A stretch of 64,000 bases of DNA, from positions 434,001 through 498,000 of the forward strand of contig NZ_JAATOT010000004.1 of NCBI RefSeq assembly GCF_011806455.1, written 5' to 3'. Position numbers and translations under genes: made by a program. Numbering within the stretch: the first letter of the stretch is position 1; every line of letters starts with the position of its first letter. The notes under the pieces are model-generated. The model was not told the origin of the DNA, did no database searches, and saw nothing but the letters and a program-made list of their open reading frames with translations. The stretch is from Celeribacter sp. HF31 (lineage in GTDB: Bacteria; Pseudomonadota; Alphaproteobacteria; Rhodobacterales; Rhodobacteraceae). This document shows, one piece after another, positions 17,088-26,677 of the stretch.

Positions 17088-17717
17088 TTATTCCTCTGCG
17101 GCGGCCTCTTCAGCTTCTTCGTCCTCATCGGAGGCACCAGCGCCGAGACCGGCCGGGGCTGCGATGTTGGCGATCACGAAGTCACGCTCGATGACCGGTT
17201 TCGCGCCTGCCGGCAGGGTCACGTCGGAGATGTGGTACACATCGCCAATGTTGCCGCCGGTGATGTCGAGGGTGATTTTTTCCGGAATGTCGGACGCGGT
17301 CACGATCAGCTCGACGTCGGTACGGACGTGGGTCACAACGCCGCCCTTTTTGATGCCCGGAGCCGCCTCTTCGCCGACGATTTCGACGGGAATGAAGAGG
17401 TTGATGCGGGAGTTGCGGTGCAGACGCATGAAATCGACGTGGGTCGGAAGGTCTTTCACAACGTCACGCTGAACGCCGCGGCAGATCACGCGGACGTCGT
17501 CCTGGCCTTCAACTTTGAGGTTGAAGAGCGTGGACAGGAAACGGCCGGCTTTCAGGCGCTTCAGCAGCTCGTTGAATTTGATGTTGATCGGAAGCGGTTC
17601 TTTGTCATCACCGTAAACGATCCCCGGAACCAGACCGTCGCGACGTGCCTGACGAGCGGCGCCCTTGCCTGTCCCCGTACGTTCCTGGGCAATAAGATCA
17701 GGAATCTCACCAGCCAT
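17088..17717 (-). CDS. rplY: 50S ribosomal protein L25 / general stress protein Ctc
   Basis: Binds 5S rRNA in the large subunit. The 209-residue form has an N-terminal L25 domain ([25 protein letters not shown]) and the C-terminal TL5/CTC domain. It ends in an acidic tail ([14 protein letters not shown]) usual in alphaproteobacteria. The start MAGEIPD at 17717 is chosen because GGAGA stands just upstream on the coding strand and because it matches the family N-terminus. It is followed by pth in the same direction, a common pairing. Confidence 0.95.
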   Translation of the reverse strand: MAGEIPDLIAQERTGTGKGAARQARRDGLVPGIVYGDDKEPLPINIKFNELLKRLKAGRFLSTLFNLKVEGQDDVRVICRGVQRDVVKDLPTHVDFMRLHRNSRINLFIPVEIVGEEAAPGIKKGGVVTHVRTDVELIVTASDIPEKITLDITGGNIGDVYHISDVTLPAGAKPVIERDFVIANIAAPAGLGAGASDEDEEAEEAAAEE

Positions 17718-17914
17718 TTTGAATTCTCCATAAATAGGGCGGGACTCCTCCAAGGCTGTAGTCCCGCGTGAAGCCGTGGCCTTACACGGGAATCGGCGAA
17801 ATGGGAAGGATTTTGTTGCCAGGGTCGCATGGTTTCCCGCAAAGGGGCCTCTTTGGGGGCTTTGTCTTGGTGGCGTGAAAAATCTGTTGTGTCCATGGCA
17901 CCATCCCTCTTACC

Positions 17915-17943
17915 TATAAAACAATCACTCAAAGCGCTTTGAG
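17915..17943 (+). promoter_or_regulatory. LacI-type palindromic operator next to a -10 box
   Basis: A perfect 16-bp palindrome CTCAAAGCGCTTTGAG (17928-17943) stands in the divergent rplY/MFS region. The AAAGCGCTTT centre is typical of LacI-family operators. TATAAA at 17915-17920 would place the start point of a rightward MFS transcript at the palindrome, the usual geometry for repression. No good -35 was found. Confidence 0.5.
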
Positions 17944-18000
17944 AATCCCATTTAGAACCCCACTGAGAAACACATTGGGCCAGATGCAGAGGGTCAAACC

Positions 18001-19152
18001 ATGTCACAATCTCTCCTGAAGGCCATCACCGTTTCCCGAGCGCCTTTGGCGGCTCTGGGTGCGACAGGGTTTCTGTGGGGCACATTTGCGGCCATGGTGC
18101 CCGTGGTCAAAATGCGCGCCGAGGCCTCGGATGCCGTCTTCGGGTTGGCGCTTTTGGGCTCGGCGGCAGGCGGTATGTTGGCCATGTATCTTGCTCCGGC
18201 GCTCAACAAAAAACTCGGGCGGCTGGCCTTGCCGGTCCTTGGTCTGTGCTCGCTCATCGCGTTGCAATTGCCGGTATTGGTGACCAGCCCCTTGAGCCTG
18301 TTTCCCGTTATGCTGGCTTTGGGCATGGTTGTCGCGAGTTTCGACGTGAACGCCAATCTGCGGATTTCCAGCCTTGAGGAGCAGCACGGCCTCCATCTCA
18401 TGAACCTCAACCATGCAATGTTTTCCCTCTGCTTCGGGATGGCCTCGTTGGCGGTCGGGGCGATGCGCGCGCGCGGGATTGCGCTGGAACAGGTGTTGCC
18501 GCTGATGAGCGTTGTGATTTTTGCGGCGGGGATTTTGACGATCGAACGTCGGGGCTTTGTCGCGGAAGACGAGGATCAGAGCCCGACGCCCGATAGGCTG
18601 CCTTGGCGGGCGATCCTGTTGATTGCCTTGATGATGTTTGTGGCCTTCGTGAGTGAAAACACGGTGGAAACCTGGTCGGCGCTGTTTCTGGAACGCGAAT
18701 TGGGCGGCGCGCCGGGGCAGGGGGGATTCGGGCCTGCGATGCTGGGCTTTACCATGGCCGCGTTTCGACTGGCCGGGCAGTTGACGACGGAGCGTATGGG
18801 CGAGCGCCGTGTGATTTTTTGGTCGGGTCTGATCGGCATGTGCGGCGCGGTGGCCTTGTCTCAGGCGCCGACACAGGGCATGGCTTTGCTGGGGATCTCG
18901 CTCATGGCCACCGGGCTGGCGGTGATCGTGCCGACGGCGACCTCGCTTTTGGGCAAGCTCAGCCATCGCAGGCAACGCGACATGGCCATTTCCCGCGCCT
19001 GGATGATTGGTTTTGTCGGCTTTTTTGTTGGGCCGACCTCGATTGGCTATCTCTCCGAACATTTCGGATTGCGCGCGGCGTTTCTGGTGGTGGCGGGGCT
19101 CATCGGACTGATTATCCCGGCGATCTTGAGCCTGCCCACGCGCAAAGACTGA
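18001..19152 (+). CDS. MFS transporter, YbjJ-like
   Basis: A 383-residue protein with about 12 hydrophobic segments and no large soluble domain, resembling the YbjJ/FucP-like branch of the major facilitator superfamily. The NLRISSLEEQHGLHLMNLNHAMFSLCF segment in helix 4-5 is characteristic of that branch. The start is the ATG at 18001, about 60 bp after a LacI-type palindrome. Substrate is not predictable; a sugar or small metabolite would fit the operator type. No LacI gene lies next to it. It has a convergent neighbour (lactate dehydrogenase gene). Confidence 0.8.
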   Translation: MSQSLLKAITVSRAPLAALGATGFLWGTFAAMVPVVKMRAEASDAVFGLALLGSAAGGMLAMYLAPALNKKLGRLALPVLGLCSLIALQLPVLVTSPLSLFPVMLALGMVVASFDVNANLRISSLEEQHGLHLMNLNHAMFSLCFGMASLAVGAMRARGIALEQVLPLMSVVIFAAGILTIERRGFVAEDEDQSPTPDRLPWRAILLIALMMFVAFVSENTVETWSALFLERELGGAPGQGGFGPAMLGFTMAAFRLAGQLTTERMGERRVIFWSGLIGMCGAVALSQAPTQGMALLGISLMATGLAVIVPTATSLLGKLSHRRQRDMAISRAWMIGFVGFFVGPTSIGYLSEHFGLRAAFLVVAGLIGLIIPAILSLPTRKD

Positions 19153-19172
19153 GGCGGCACAGAGGCCGCCTC
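19151..19172. terminator. Hairpin between convergent MFS and lldD-type genes
   Basis: GAGGCGGC (19151-19158) pairs with GCCGCCTC (19165-19172) around a 6-nt loop. It covers the MFS stop codon and lies 12 bp from the end of the convergent gene. There is no real T tract, so termination is uncertain. Confidence 0.45.
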
Positions 19173-19183
19173 GTCATTTGGCG

Positions 19184-20347
19184 TTAGGCCCAGCGTCCGG
19201 CGAAATTTTCCGGCACACGCAGGATGTTGCGGTCGACATCTTCGATATGTTTGCGACCACAGAGCGCCATGGAGACGTCCAGCTCCTTGTGGATCACCTC
19301 GAGCGCCTTGGTCACGCCAGCTTCGCCCATGGCGCCGAGGCCGTGGACGAAAGCGCGGCCGATATAGGTGCCTTTCGCGCCCATCGCCATCGCTTTGAGC
19401 ACGTCCTGACCGGAGCGGATGCCGCTGTCGAGATGCACCTCGACCTGATCGCCCACGGCGTCCAGAATTGGCGACAAAGCGCGGATCGAGGACAGCGCGC
19501 CGTCCAGCTGACGTCCGCCGTGGTTCGATACGACAATGGCATCGCAGCCGGTTTTCGCGGCCATGATGGCATCCTCCGGCTCCATCACGCCCTTGAGGAT
19601 TAGCGGCCCGCCCCACATTTCTTTGATGGCTTCGATCTTTTTCCAGTCGAGGCGCGGATCGAATTGCTCGGAGGTCCATTTGAACAGCGACGCTGGATCG
19701 TCGACATCCTTGGCGTGGCCAACGATATTCCCGAAGCTGCGGCGTTTGGTCTGAAGCATTTCCAAGCCCCACTCCCATTTCGTCGCCAGATCGGCGATCA
19801 CGGCGGGGGTCAGTTTCGGCGGAGCGGAGAGGCCGTTTTTCAGATCCTTGTGGCGTTGGCCGAGGATTTGCAGATCGAGCGTCAGGACAAGCGCCGAACA
19901 TCCCGCGTCCTTGGCCCGCTGGATGATGTTTTTCAAAAACTCCTGGTCGCGCATCACATAGAGTTGGAACCAAAAAGGTTTCGAAGTGTGTTCCGCCACA
20001 TCCTCGATCGAACAAATCGACATGGTCGAGAGTGTGAAAGGCACGCCGAATTTCTCCGCCGCTTTCGCCGCTTTGATCTCGCCATCGGCGCGCTGCATGC
20101 CGGTGAGGCCAACGGGCGCCAGTGCGACGGGCATGGCGACATCCTCGCCGATCATTTTCGTGGCGGTGGAGCGGCCTTCCATATCGACGGCCACACGTTG
20201 GCGCAGGCGAATCTGGTCGAAATCCGACACGTTCTCGCGAAAGGTCTGCTCGGTCCAGGAGCCGCTTTCACAATAGTCATAGAACATCTTCGGCGTGCGC
20301 CGTTTGTGCAGCCGTTTGAGATCGTCGATATTGGTTATGACCGTCAT
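19184..20347 (-). CDS. FMN-dependent alpha-hydroxy-acid dehydrogenase (L-lactate dehydrogenase type)
   Basis: A 387-residue TIM-barrel flavoprotein. The N-terminal MFYDYCESGSWTE motif holds the active-site tyrosine region. ALAPVGLTGMQRADGE, TLSTMSICSIEDVAE, the LKGVMEPEDA lysine and VVSNHGGRQLDG (catalytic His, substrate Arg) follow in order. GSGxR-like DSGIRSGQDVLKAMAMGAKGTYIGR binds the FMN phosphate. Closest to LldD (L-lactate to pyruvate, electrons to quinone), but mandelate or glycolate-type substrates are not excluded. The start at 20347 follows AAGAAGAG; an upstream frame extension has no family similarity. LldD genes often sit with LldP permeases; the MFS neighbour is convergent. Confidence 0.88.
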   Translation of the reverse strand: MTVITNIDDLKRLHKRRTPKMFYDYCESGSWTEQTFRENVSDFDQIRLRQRVAVDMEGRSTATKMIGEDVAMPVALAPVGLTGMQRADGEIKAAKAAEKFGVPFTLSTMSICSIEDVAEHTSKPFWFQLYVMRDQEFLKNIIQRAKDAGCSALVLTLDLQILGQRHKDLKNGLSAPPKLTPAVIADLATKWEWGLEMLQTKRRSFGNIVGHAKDVDDPASLFKWTSEQFDPRLDWKKIEAIKEMWGGPLILKGVMEPEDAIMAAKTGCDAIVVSNHGGRQLDGALSSIRALSPILDAVGDQVEVHLDSGIRSGQDVLKAMAMGAKGTYIGRAFVHGLGAMGEAGVTKALEVIHKELDVSMALCGRKHIEDVDRNILRVPENFAGRWA

Positions 20348-20459
20348 ATCACTCTTCTTTGCCAAATTGGTTCGATTGCATAACCAATTCGCACAAATTT
20401 CGATGCACTCCAAGCCGCAATTCGGAACGTCGCCACGGATTGCCCGCGTTGGCCCGGTT

Positions 20460-21362
20460 CTAAAGTGCCATGAAAATCTCGAGCGTTTCCACAAGTTGCA
20501 GGTCCATATATTCAATACTGAACGACAATTCCGGGAGCAACGCGGAGAGATTGGCCTGATTGCTCGGGGTGATCAGAGCATAGAAGAGAGGCTCAAGCCC
20601 GACCCAGGTTTGCCAGGTGCTGAATGTGGCTTGCTCAAGGGCGGGGGCGTCGGGTTGATCTGATTGCGCCGGACGCGTGAAGGTCAGATTGAAGATATTC
20701 TGGTTGAAGGTCGACAGGTCCGCTGACAGGTCCTCGCGACGGGCGACATTGGTCTCCGCCCCCTGATCGAGATAGATGAGGCAGGCGTCCTTGCCAGCCT
20801 GTTGCAACAGCCGGTTTTGATCGCCAGCGGTGATGACAAGACGGCTGCGCATCAGATATTCGGGCGACAGCTCGACAGAGGTTCTGAGCTCCAGAGACTG
20901 AGACACATTGCGCCAAAGCTTTTCGAGCGACTGGGATTTGAAGGTGAGTTTCAACACCTCGTCATCCTGCATCCCTTCTGACAGAAAGCTCGCCGCTTTC
21001 TTGTCGAGCCCGTTCCAAACCATTTCAGCGGAGCCGAGCTGGGTCAGGATATTGCCATTGGTGATCGGGGCAATACCGCGCGCGGGATCGCCCTCTCGAA
21101 GCGCCACGAAGGCGGCCGTGACCTCCCGCCGCGTGTCGGCGACCAAGGCGCGATTGCGTTTCACATCAATCCCCGCCTGAGCAAAACACATGCTGCGCAC
21201 CAGACGATGTGCCAGCGCAGTTTGCCGCCCGATCAGCTGAATTTGGCGTTCATAGGAGGTGTCGCCGGCTGTCTCCCCCGTCTCGGGTTCCGCCGCCGTC
21301 AGGGTGAGCGGCAGCAGGGCAAGGGTCAGGATCAGGACGAGAAACTTACGAGATGCGGACAT
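20460..21362 (-). CDS. Periplasmic protein with a PilJ-like sensory domain
   Basis: A 300-residue protein with a signal peptide (FLVLILTLALLPLTLTAA, about residues 7-24). A PilJ/NarX-type helical motif follows: QIQLIGRQTALAHRLVRSMCFAQAGID, matching the usual INLAGRQRMLSQRM block, here with A-HRL in place of SQRM. A second, similar block appears at SRLVITAGDQNRLLQQAGKDACLIYLDQG. There is no transmembrane helix after the signal, so it is a soluble periplasmic protein rather than a chemoreceptor. Its partner is not evident from neighbours. Confidence 0.65.
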   Translation of the reverse strand: MSASRKFLVLILTLALLPLTLTAAEPETGETAGDTSYERQIQLIGRQTALAHRLVRSMCFAQAGIDVKRNRALVADTRREVTAAFVALREGDPARGIAPITNGNILTQLGSAEMVWNGLDKKAASFLSEGMQDDEVLKLTFKSQSLEKLWRNVSQSLELRTSVELSPEYLMRSRLVITAGDQNRLLQQAGKDACLIYLDQGAETNVARREDLSADLSTFNQNIFNLTFTRPAQSDQPDAPALEQATFSTWQTWVGLEPLFYALITPSNQANLSALLPELSFSIEYMDLQLVETLEIFMAL

Positions 21363-21437
21363 GAGACTCTCTGCTTTTAGGTTGGCAGAGACTCCGCGAT
21401 TCTCCTTTCCAACGGATTAAACTGCAGCGAATTCATG

Positions 21438-21463
21438 AAAAAACCCGCCAGAGGCGGGTTTTT
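21438..21463. terminator. Bidirectional terminator
   Basis: CCCGCC/GGCGGG stem with an AGA loop, flanked by six A and five T residues. It ends the leftward saccharopine-dehydrogenase-like gene. Confidence 0.85.
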
Positions 21464-21485
21464 AAGTGCTTTTGTTTTTGCGGGA

Positions 21486-22730
21486 TCAGGCGTCCCAGGC
21501 CTTGTCTTCGCCACCAAGCCCGCCGATCTGCACGCGGGTCGGGAGACCCATCTTGTCGAGCAGGGTAAAGAACGGTTTCGGGTCCAGTTCCTCGACGTTT
21601 TTCATCGTGCCCGCGTCCCAGTCGCCCGTGGCAATGAGCATGGCGGCGGCCACCGGCGGCACGCCTGCGGTGTAGGAAATGCCCTGCGAGCCGACCTCGT
21701 TATAGGCCTCTTTGTGGTCCGCGACGTTATAGACGAAGACCTCGAAATCCTCGCCATCCTTGGTGCCTTTCACCAGGTCGCCGATGCAGGTCTTGCCCTC
21801 GTAATTCGGCGCCAGAGAGGAGGGATCGGGCAGCACGGCCTTGACCACCTTGAGCGGCACGACTTCGAGGCCCTCGGCGGTTTTCACCGGCTGTTCGGAG
21901 AGAAGGCCGAGGTTTTGCAGCACGGTGAAGACGTTGATGTAATGCTCGCCAAAGCCCATCCAGAACCGCACGTCGGCCTGCGGATAGTTGGTGGCAAGCG
22001 AATGCACCTCGTCGTGACCCGACTGATAGGCGCGGCAGGCCCCCACCACCGGCAGGTCCCAATCGTGCCCGCTCTCGAACATCTTTTTCTCTTTCCACTG
22101 GCCGTCTTCCCAATAGTAGACGACGCCAGTGAATTCGCGGAAGTTGATCTCCGGGTCGAAGTTCGTGGCGAAATATTTGCCATGCGAGCCCGCGTTGATG
22201 TCGACGATGTCGATCGATTTGACCTCATCCATCATGTCGATGGCAAAGCGCGCGTAGGCGTTCACAACACCCGGATCAAAGCCAGCACCCAGAATGGCCG
22301 TGACGCCCTTTTCTGCGCAGAGATCGCGTTTCTTCCACTCGTAGTTGCCGTACCATGGCGGGGTTTCGCAGATCTTGGTCGGGTCTTCGTGAATCGCGGT
22401 GTCGATATAGGCGGCGCCCGTCTCGATACAGGCGTCGAGCACGGTCATGTTGACAAACGCCGAGCCGACGTTGATCACGATCTGCGCACCGGTTTTTTCG
22501 ATCAGGGCGGCGACGGCTTTGCTGTCCATCGCGTCGACCTGATGGGCCTCTAGAACGCCCTCCTGTTTCATCGCGGCCTTTTCACGGACCGACTCAAGGA
22601 TCGCTTCGCATTTCGAAAGCGTCCGGCTTGCGATATGAATTTCGCCAAGCACATCGTTGTTTTGGGCGCATTTATGCGCGACGACCTGAGCGACGCCGCC
22701 GGCGCCGATGATGAGTACGTTCTGTTTCAA
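21486..22730 (-). CDS. Carboxynorspermidine/carboxyspermidine dehydrogenase (saccharopine dehydrogenase family)
   Basis: A 414-residue NAD(P)H enzyme of the saccharopine-dehydrogenase family. It has the Rossmann start VLIIGAGGVAQVVAHKCAQ (GxGxxG at residues 8-13) and family blocks ASRTLSKCEAI, NVGSAFVNMTVLDACIETGAAYIDTAIHE and ILGAGFDPGVVNAYARFA. The next gene upstream on the same strand is the matching decarboxylase, which fixes the role. It condenses aspartate semialdehyde with a diamine (putrescine or 1,3-diaminopropane) to a carboxy-triamine for spermidine, norspermidine or homospermidine formation. Which amine is used cannot be read from sequence. Confidence 0.88.
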   Translation of the reverse strand: MKQNVLIIGAGGVAQVVAHKCAQNNDVLGEIHIASRTLSKCEAILESVREKAAMKQEGVLEAHQVDAMDSKAVAALIEKTGAQIVINVGSAFVNMTVLDACIETGAAYIDTAIHEDPTKICETPPWYGNYEWKKRDLCAEKGVTAILGAGFDPGVVNAYARFAIDMMDEVKSIDIVDINAGSHGKYFATNFDPEINFREFTGVVYYWEDGQWKEKKMFESGHDWDLPVVGACRAYQSGHDEVHSLATNYPQADVRFWMGFGEHYINVFTVLQNLGLLSEQPVKTAEGLEVVPLKVVKAVLPDPSSLAPNYEGKTCIGDLVKGTKDGEDFEVFVYNVADHKEAYNEVGSQGISYTAGVPPVAAAMLIATGDWDAGTMKNVEELDPKPFFTLLDKMGLPTRVQIGGLGGEDKAWDA

Positions 22731-22774
22731 CTGTAGAGACCCCCTTATCGTTTCGGGTGGTGAATGGAGCGGGC

Positions 22775-23869
22775 TTAGCCAAGCGCCGCGACGAAATCCT
22801 CGTAACCGAAGTCACGTACCAGTTTGACGGTGCCGTCGAGTTCGCGAATGGCGATCCCCGGCATCTTCACCCCGTTAAACCAGTTCTTTTTAACCATTGT
22901 GTAACCGGCGGCATCGTCGATGGAGATTTTATCCCCAATTTCGAGCGGTTTGTCGAATTTGGCCTCGCCAAAGATGTCGCCCGCCAGACAGGTCTTGCCC
23001 GCGATCTGATACTCATGCGCGCCGTTTTGCGGCAGTTTCGCGGTCTCGCGGTAGATCAGAAGATCGAGCATGTGGGCCTCAATCGAGCTGTCCACGATGG
23101 CGACTTTTTTCCCGTTGTCGATGATGTCGAGCACGGAAACCTCGAGCGTGGTGGAGCGGGTGATCGAGGCCTCGCCGGGCTCCAGATAGACCTGCACGCC
23201 CATCGCGTCAGAGAAAGATTTCAACCGATCCGCCAGCTTGTCGAGCGGGTAACCTTCGCCCGTGAAGTGAATGCCGCCACCGAGAGAGACCCAATCGAGC
23301 CGCTTCAGGAAATCGCCAAAGTCGCGCTCGATCCGCGAAAGCTGCTCTGAAAACAGGGCGAAGTCATTGTTTTCACAATTATAGTGGATCATCACGCCAT
23401 TGATGCGGGTCTCCGCCATCTCCAGCCGCGCCATGTCCCATTCGCCCAGACGCGAAAACGGCCGCGCCGGGTCGGCAAGGTCAAAGCCGGAGGTCGAGAA
23501 CCGCGGATTGAGGCGCAGGCCAGTGGCGATGCCCTTGGCTTTGTCGCCAAAGCGATCCAACTGGCCGAGAGAGTTGAAGATGATCTTGTCGGCGTAGCTC
23601 ACCGCCTCGTCGATCTCATTGTCCGCCCAACCCACGGAATAGGCATGGGTTTCCTTGCCGAATTTCTCAGCCCCCAAGCGCAGTTCGTACAAAGACGACG
23701 AGGTCGTCCCGTCCATATAGTCGCGCATGAAATCGAACACAGGCCAGGTCGAAAAGCACTTGAGCGCCAACAGGGCTTTCGCCCCGGAGGCCTCGCGCAA
23801 CCGGGCGATTTTATCCATGTTCGGAAGCAGGCGCGCCTTGTCGATCAGGTAGTAAGGCGTCTGGATCAT
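22775..23869 (-). CDS. nspC: Carboxynorspermidine/carboxyspermidine decarboxylase
   Basis: PLP-dependent fold-III (alanine racemase-like) decarboxylase of 364 residues. It has the PLP lysine region ALLALKCFSTW (about residue 38), the phosphate-binding and dimer region SLGGGIHFTGEGYP, and LEPGEA. The C-terminal CLAGDIFGEAKF motif contains the cross-subunit catalytic Cys of this family. The start at 23869 gives the conserved MIQTPYYLIDKARLLPNM and is preceded by a GGGGGAA sequence. Together with the downstream dehydrogenase it forms the alternative spermidine route common in alphaproteobacteria that lack spermidine synthase. Confidence 0.9.
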   Translation of the reverse strand: MIQTPYYLIDKARLLPNMDKIARLREASGAKALLALKCFSTWPVFDFMRDYMDGTTSSSLYELRLGAEKFGKETHAYSVGWADNEIDEAVSYADKIIFNSLGQLDRFGDKAKGIATGLRLNPRFSTSGFDLADPARPFSRLGEWDMARLEMAETRINGVMIHYNCENNDFALFSEQLSRIERDFGDFLKRLDWVSLGGGIHFTGEGYPLDKLADRLKSFSDAMGVQVYLEPGEASITRSTTLEVSVLDIIDNGKKVAIVDSSIEAHMLDLLIYRETAKLPQNGAHEYQIAGKTCLAGDIFGEAKFDKPLEIGDKISIDDAAGYTMVKKNWFNGVKMPGIAIRELDGTVKLVRDFGYEDFVAALG

Positions 23870-24127
23870 CTCATTCCCCCAATGGGCCCTTAATGGCCCC
23901 GCAGTGGTCAAAAAGGAACGGCTTTAGGGGGCTGCACTTAGGGCGATTCAATCCATGAGGCAAGAAAAACATCGGCAATAAAATGTGACAGTTTCCCCTT
24001 GCGTTTCCGTCAGAGAGGCGACGAAAACGTGATGCCTAAGTGACAGGGGCGCGCTTGACCGTCCAATGTGAGATATGCCCCACAGGCGCTCCGACCAAGA
24101 TGCACCCTCTTTGTAAAGCAGGCCCTC

Positions 24128-24597
24128 ATGACCGATCTTCGCTTTGCCCGTTTGACGGAGGTCCCGCCGCCGACATCCTCAACCACATGCGCGACCCGCG
24201 CGTGGCGGAGCATATGCCGCTTTTGACCATGCCCTAGACCGGGTAAACCGTCGGGGCCTTCGTCGCCGCCAAAGAAGCCTGCTGGACGCGCGACGGGTTG
24301 GGGCACTGGGCGTTTTTCGCGGATGGCGCCTATGTCGGCTGGGGCGGATTTCAAAAAGAGGGCGAGGAGTGGGATTTCGGTTTGGTTCTGCGCCCGGACA
24401 GCTTTGGACTGGGCGTAAAGATCGCGAAAAAGGTGCTTGAGTTCGTCCACAATGATGCGCGCATTCCCTACGCCACCTTCCTCCTGCCACCGTCCCGCCG
24501 CCACCTCGGCGCTCTGCGGCGCATGGGGGCGGAGCAGGTGGGGGAGACGCTTTATGAGGGCAATCGGTTTCTCAAGTTCCGGTTGGAAACAGGCTGA
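24128..24597 (+). pseudogene. Broken GNAT-family N-acetyltransferase
   Basis: The reading begins ATG ACC GAT at 24128 (MTDLRFARLTEVPP). It needs a one-base compensation near 24166 to continue as ADILNHMRDPRVAEHMPLLTMP. It then meets TAG at 24235 and TAA at 24244, and resumes VGAFVAAKEACW...GHWAFFADGAYVGWGGFQKEGEEWDFGLVL to a natural stop at 24597. The acetyl-CoA region (SFGLGVKIAKKVL) and LPPSRRHLGALRRMGAEQVGETLYEG are typical of RimJ/GNAT proteins. Three separate lesions within 80 bp make sequencing error unlikely and inactivation well advanced, although the 99-residue 3' part remains open. Confidence 0.82.
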
Positions 24598-24609
24598 CGG
24601 CGCCAAATA

Positions 24610-25401
24610 TCAGGCGCGGTGTGCCCCATCCGCCAAGGATTTCACATAGGCTGCGACCTCTTCGACCGATTTACCTTCTGCGATCTCGCTGACGATGGCG
24701 GAGCCGACCACGGTGCCGTCGGCGACGGCGGCGATCTCTTCGGCTTTTTCCGGCGTGCGCACGCCGAAGCCCACGATCACCGGCAGGTCGGTCTTGGCTT
24801 TGATCCGCGCCACTTCCGGGGCGACATCGGCGCCTGACGCGGCAGCGGCCCCGGTGGTGCCGGTCACGGAGACGTAATAGACAAACCCGGAGGTGTTTTG
24901 CAGCACGGTCGGCAGGCGTTTGTCATCGGTCGTGGGGGTTGCCAGACGGATGAAGTTCAGACCGGCTTTTTGCGCCGGAATACAAAGTTCTTCGTCTTCT
25001 TCGGGCGGAAGATCCACAACGATCAGCCCGTCGATCCCGGCCTCGACCGCGTCGACCAGAAACTGATCCACGCCATGGGAATAGATCGGGTTGTAATAGC
25101 CCATCAGAACAATCGGCGTTTTGTCATCCGTCTTGCGGAATTCTTTCGCCAGAGCGAGCGTCTTGTTCAGCGTCATGCCCTGATCCAGCGCGCGCTGACC
25201 GGCCAGCTGAATGGTTGCGCCATCGGCCATCGGATCGGTGAAGGGCAGGCCCAGCTCGATGATGTCGACACCCGCCTCGGGCAGCGCCTTGACGATTTCC
25301 AGAGATTTCGCCTCATCCGGATCGCCCGCCATGACATAAGCGACGAAAGCTTTCTTACCAGCGGCTTTCAATTCGGCGAATTTGGCGTCGATACGGGTCA
25401 T
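24610..25401 (-). CDS. trpA: Tryptophan synthase alpha chain
   Basis: Cleaves indole-3-glycerol phosphate to indole for the beta subunit. The 263-residue TIM barrel has catalytic Glu49 ([13 protein letters not shown]) and Asp60 (DPMADG) at exactly the numbering of the Salmonella enzyme. The loop-6 region SVTGTTGAA and the phosphate site VGFGVRTPE...GTVVGSAIV are also present. The start at 25401 is preceded by GGAG. It is separated from trpFB by 11.5 kb and lies on the opposite strand, so its regulation is independent of trpB. Confidence 0.96.
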   Translation of the reverse strand: MTRIDAKFAELKAAGKKAFVAYVMAGDPDEAKSLEIVKALPEAGVDIIELGLPFTDPMADGATIQLAGQRALDQGMTLNKTLALAKEFRKTDDKTPIVLMGYYNPIYSHGVDQFLVDAVEAGIDGLIVVDLPPEEDEELCIPAQKAGLNFIRLATPTTDDKRLPTVLQNTSGFVYYVSVTGTTGAAAASGADVAPEVARIKAKTDLPVIVGFGVRTPEKAEEIAAVADGTVVGSAIVSEIAEGKSVEEVAAYVKSLADGAHRA

Positions 25402-25528
25402 GTGGCGGCTCCATGGCTGTTTGCGCAACGGGTTTGGCCGATCTTTGACGCAAGTGCAATGGGGAAGGCTTGCGCGAGGCCTCTTTGCACCTTAGACAGC
25501 CTAGGAATTTCGGACAAAGGAGGCCGCA

Positions 25529-26626
25529 ATGGGCTTCAAGATGGGCATCGTCGGTCTGCCAAACGTGGGCAAATCGACGCTTTTCAATGCGCTGACCAAA
25601 ACCGCCGCGGCGCAGGCGGCGAACTTTCCGTTCTGTACCATCGAGCCCAACGTGGGCGACGTGGCGGTGCCGGACCCGCGTTTGGACAAGCTGGCAGAGA
25701 TTGCCGGCTCGAAACAGATCATCCCGACGCGCATGTCCTTCGTGGACATCGCCGGTCTGGTGAAAGGCGCCTCCAAGGGGGAGGGCCTCGGCAACCAGTT
25801 CCTCGCGAACATTCGCGAATGTGACGCGATTGCCCATGTGGTGCGCTGTTTCGAGGACGGGGATGTGACCCACGTCGAGGGCCGCGTCGATCCAGTGGAC
25901 GATGCGCAGGTCATCGAGATGGAGCTGATGCTCGCCGATCTGGAAAGCATCGCCAAACGCCGTGCCAATTTGGTGCGCAAGCTCAAGGGCAACGACAAAG
26001 AGGCGAAACTCCAAGACGATCTCCTGGCCCGCGCGCAGGCCGCTTTGGAGGACGATAAACCGGCCCGCACCGTCGAGATCACCGACGAAGAGCGCAAGCA
26101 GTGGAACATGCTGCAACTTCTGACGCAAAAGCCGATCCTCTATGTCTGCAATGTCGAGGAAGAAAACGCCGCCAAGGGCAATGCTTTCTCGGATGCGGTC
26201 GCGAAAATGGCCGAGGAGCAGGGCGCAGGCACCGTGGTGATTTCCGCCAAGATCGAGGAAGAGATTTCGCAACTCGAAGGCGAAGAAGCCGAGATGTTCC
26301 TTGAGGAATTGGGGCTGCACGAGGCCGGTCTCGACCGTCTCATTCGCGCGGGCTACGAGTTGCTGCACCTTGAGACCTATTTCACGGTTGGCCCGAAAGA
26401 GGCCCGCGCCTGGACCATCACCAAAGGCACCGCCGCGCCGGCCGCCGCCGGTGTGATCCATGGTGACTTTGAGCGTGGCTTCATTCGGGCTGAGACCATC
26501 GCCTATGACGATTTCATCGCGTGCAAGGGCGAAGCGGGCGCGAAAGAAGCGGGCAAGATGCGCGCGGAAGGCAAAAGTTACATCGTGCAGGACGGCGATG
26601 TGATGCACTTCCTGTTCAACACCTGA
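25529..26626 (+). CDS. ychF: Ribosome-binding ATPase YchF (Obg family)
   Basis: A universally conserved P-loop protein that binds ribosomes and prefers ATP. The 365-residue protein carries G1 [15 protein letters not shown] (8-22), G3 [20 protein letters not shown] and the altered G4 NVEEEN that explains ATP preference. The coiled coil (about 130-200) and the C-terminal TGS domain ([40 protein letters not shown]) follow. The ATG stands 6 bp after AAAGGAGG. Single-gene unit with a terminator behind it. Confidence 0.97.
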   Translation: MGFKMGIVGLPNVGKSTLFNALTKTAAAQAANFPFCTIEPNVGDVAVPDPRLDKLAEIAGSKQIIPTRMSFVDIAGLVKGASKGEGLGNQFLANIRECDAIAHVVRCFEDGDVTHVEGRVDPVDDAQVIEMELMLADLESIAKRRANLVRKLKGNDKEAKLQDDLLARAQAALEDDKPARTVEITDEERKQWNMLQLLTQKPILYVCNVEEENAAKGNAFSDAVAKMAEEQGAGTVVISAKIEEEISQLEGEEAEMFLEELGLHEAGLDRLIRAGYELLHLETYFTVGPKEARAWTITKGTAAPAAAGVIHGDFERGFIRAETIAYDDFIACKGEAGAKEAGKMRAEGKSYIVQDGDVMHFLFNT

Positions 26627-26648
26627 TCGGGGTTGAGAGATGATTTGG

Positions 26649-26674
26649 AAAGGCGGTCTTCGGGCCGCCTTTTT
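26649..26674. terminator. Terminator between convergent ychF and dgt genes
   Basis: AAAGGCGG pairs with CCGCCTTT across an 8-nt loop, with T residues following. It can serve both converging genes. Confidence 0.8.
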
Positions 26675-26677
26675 CGT

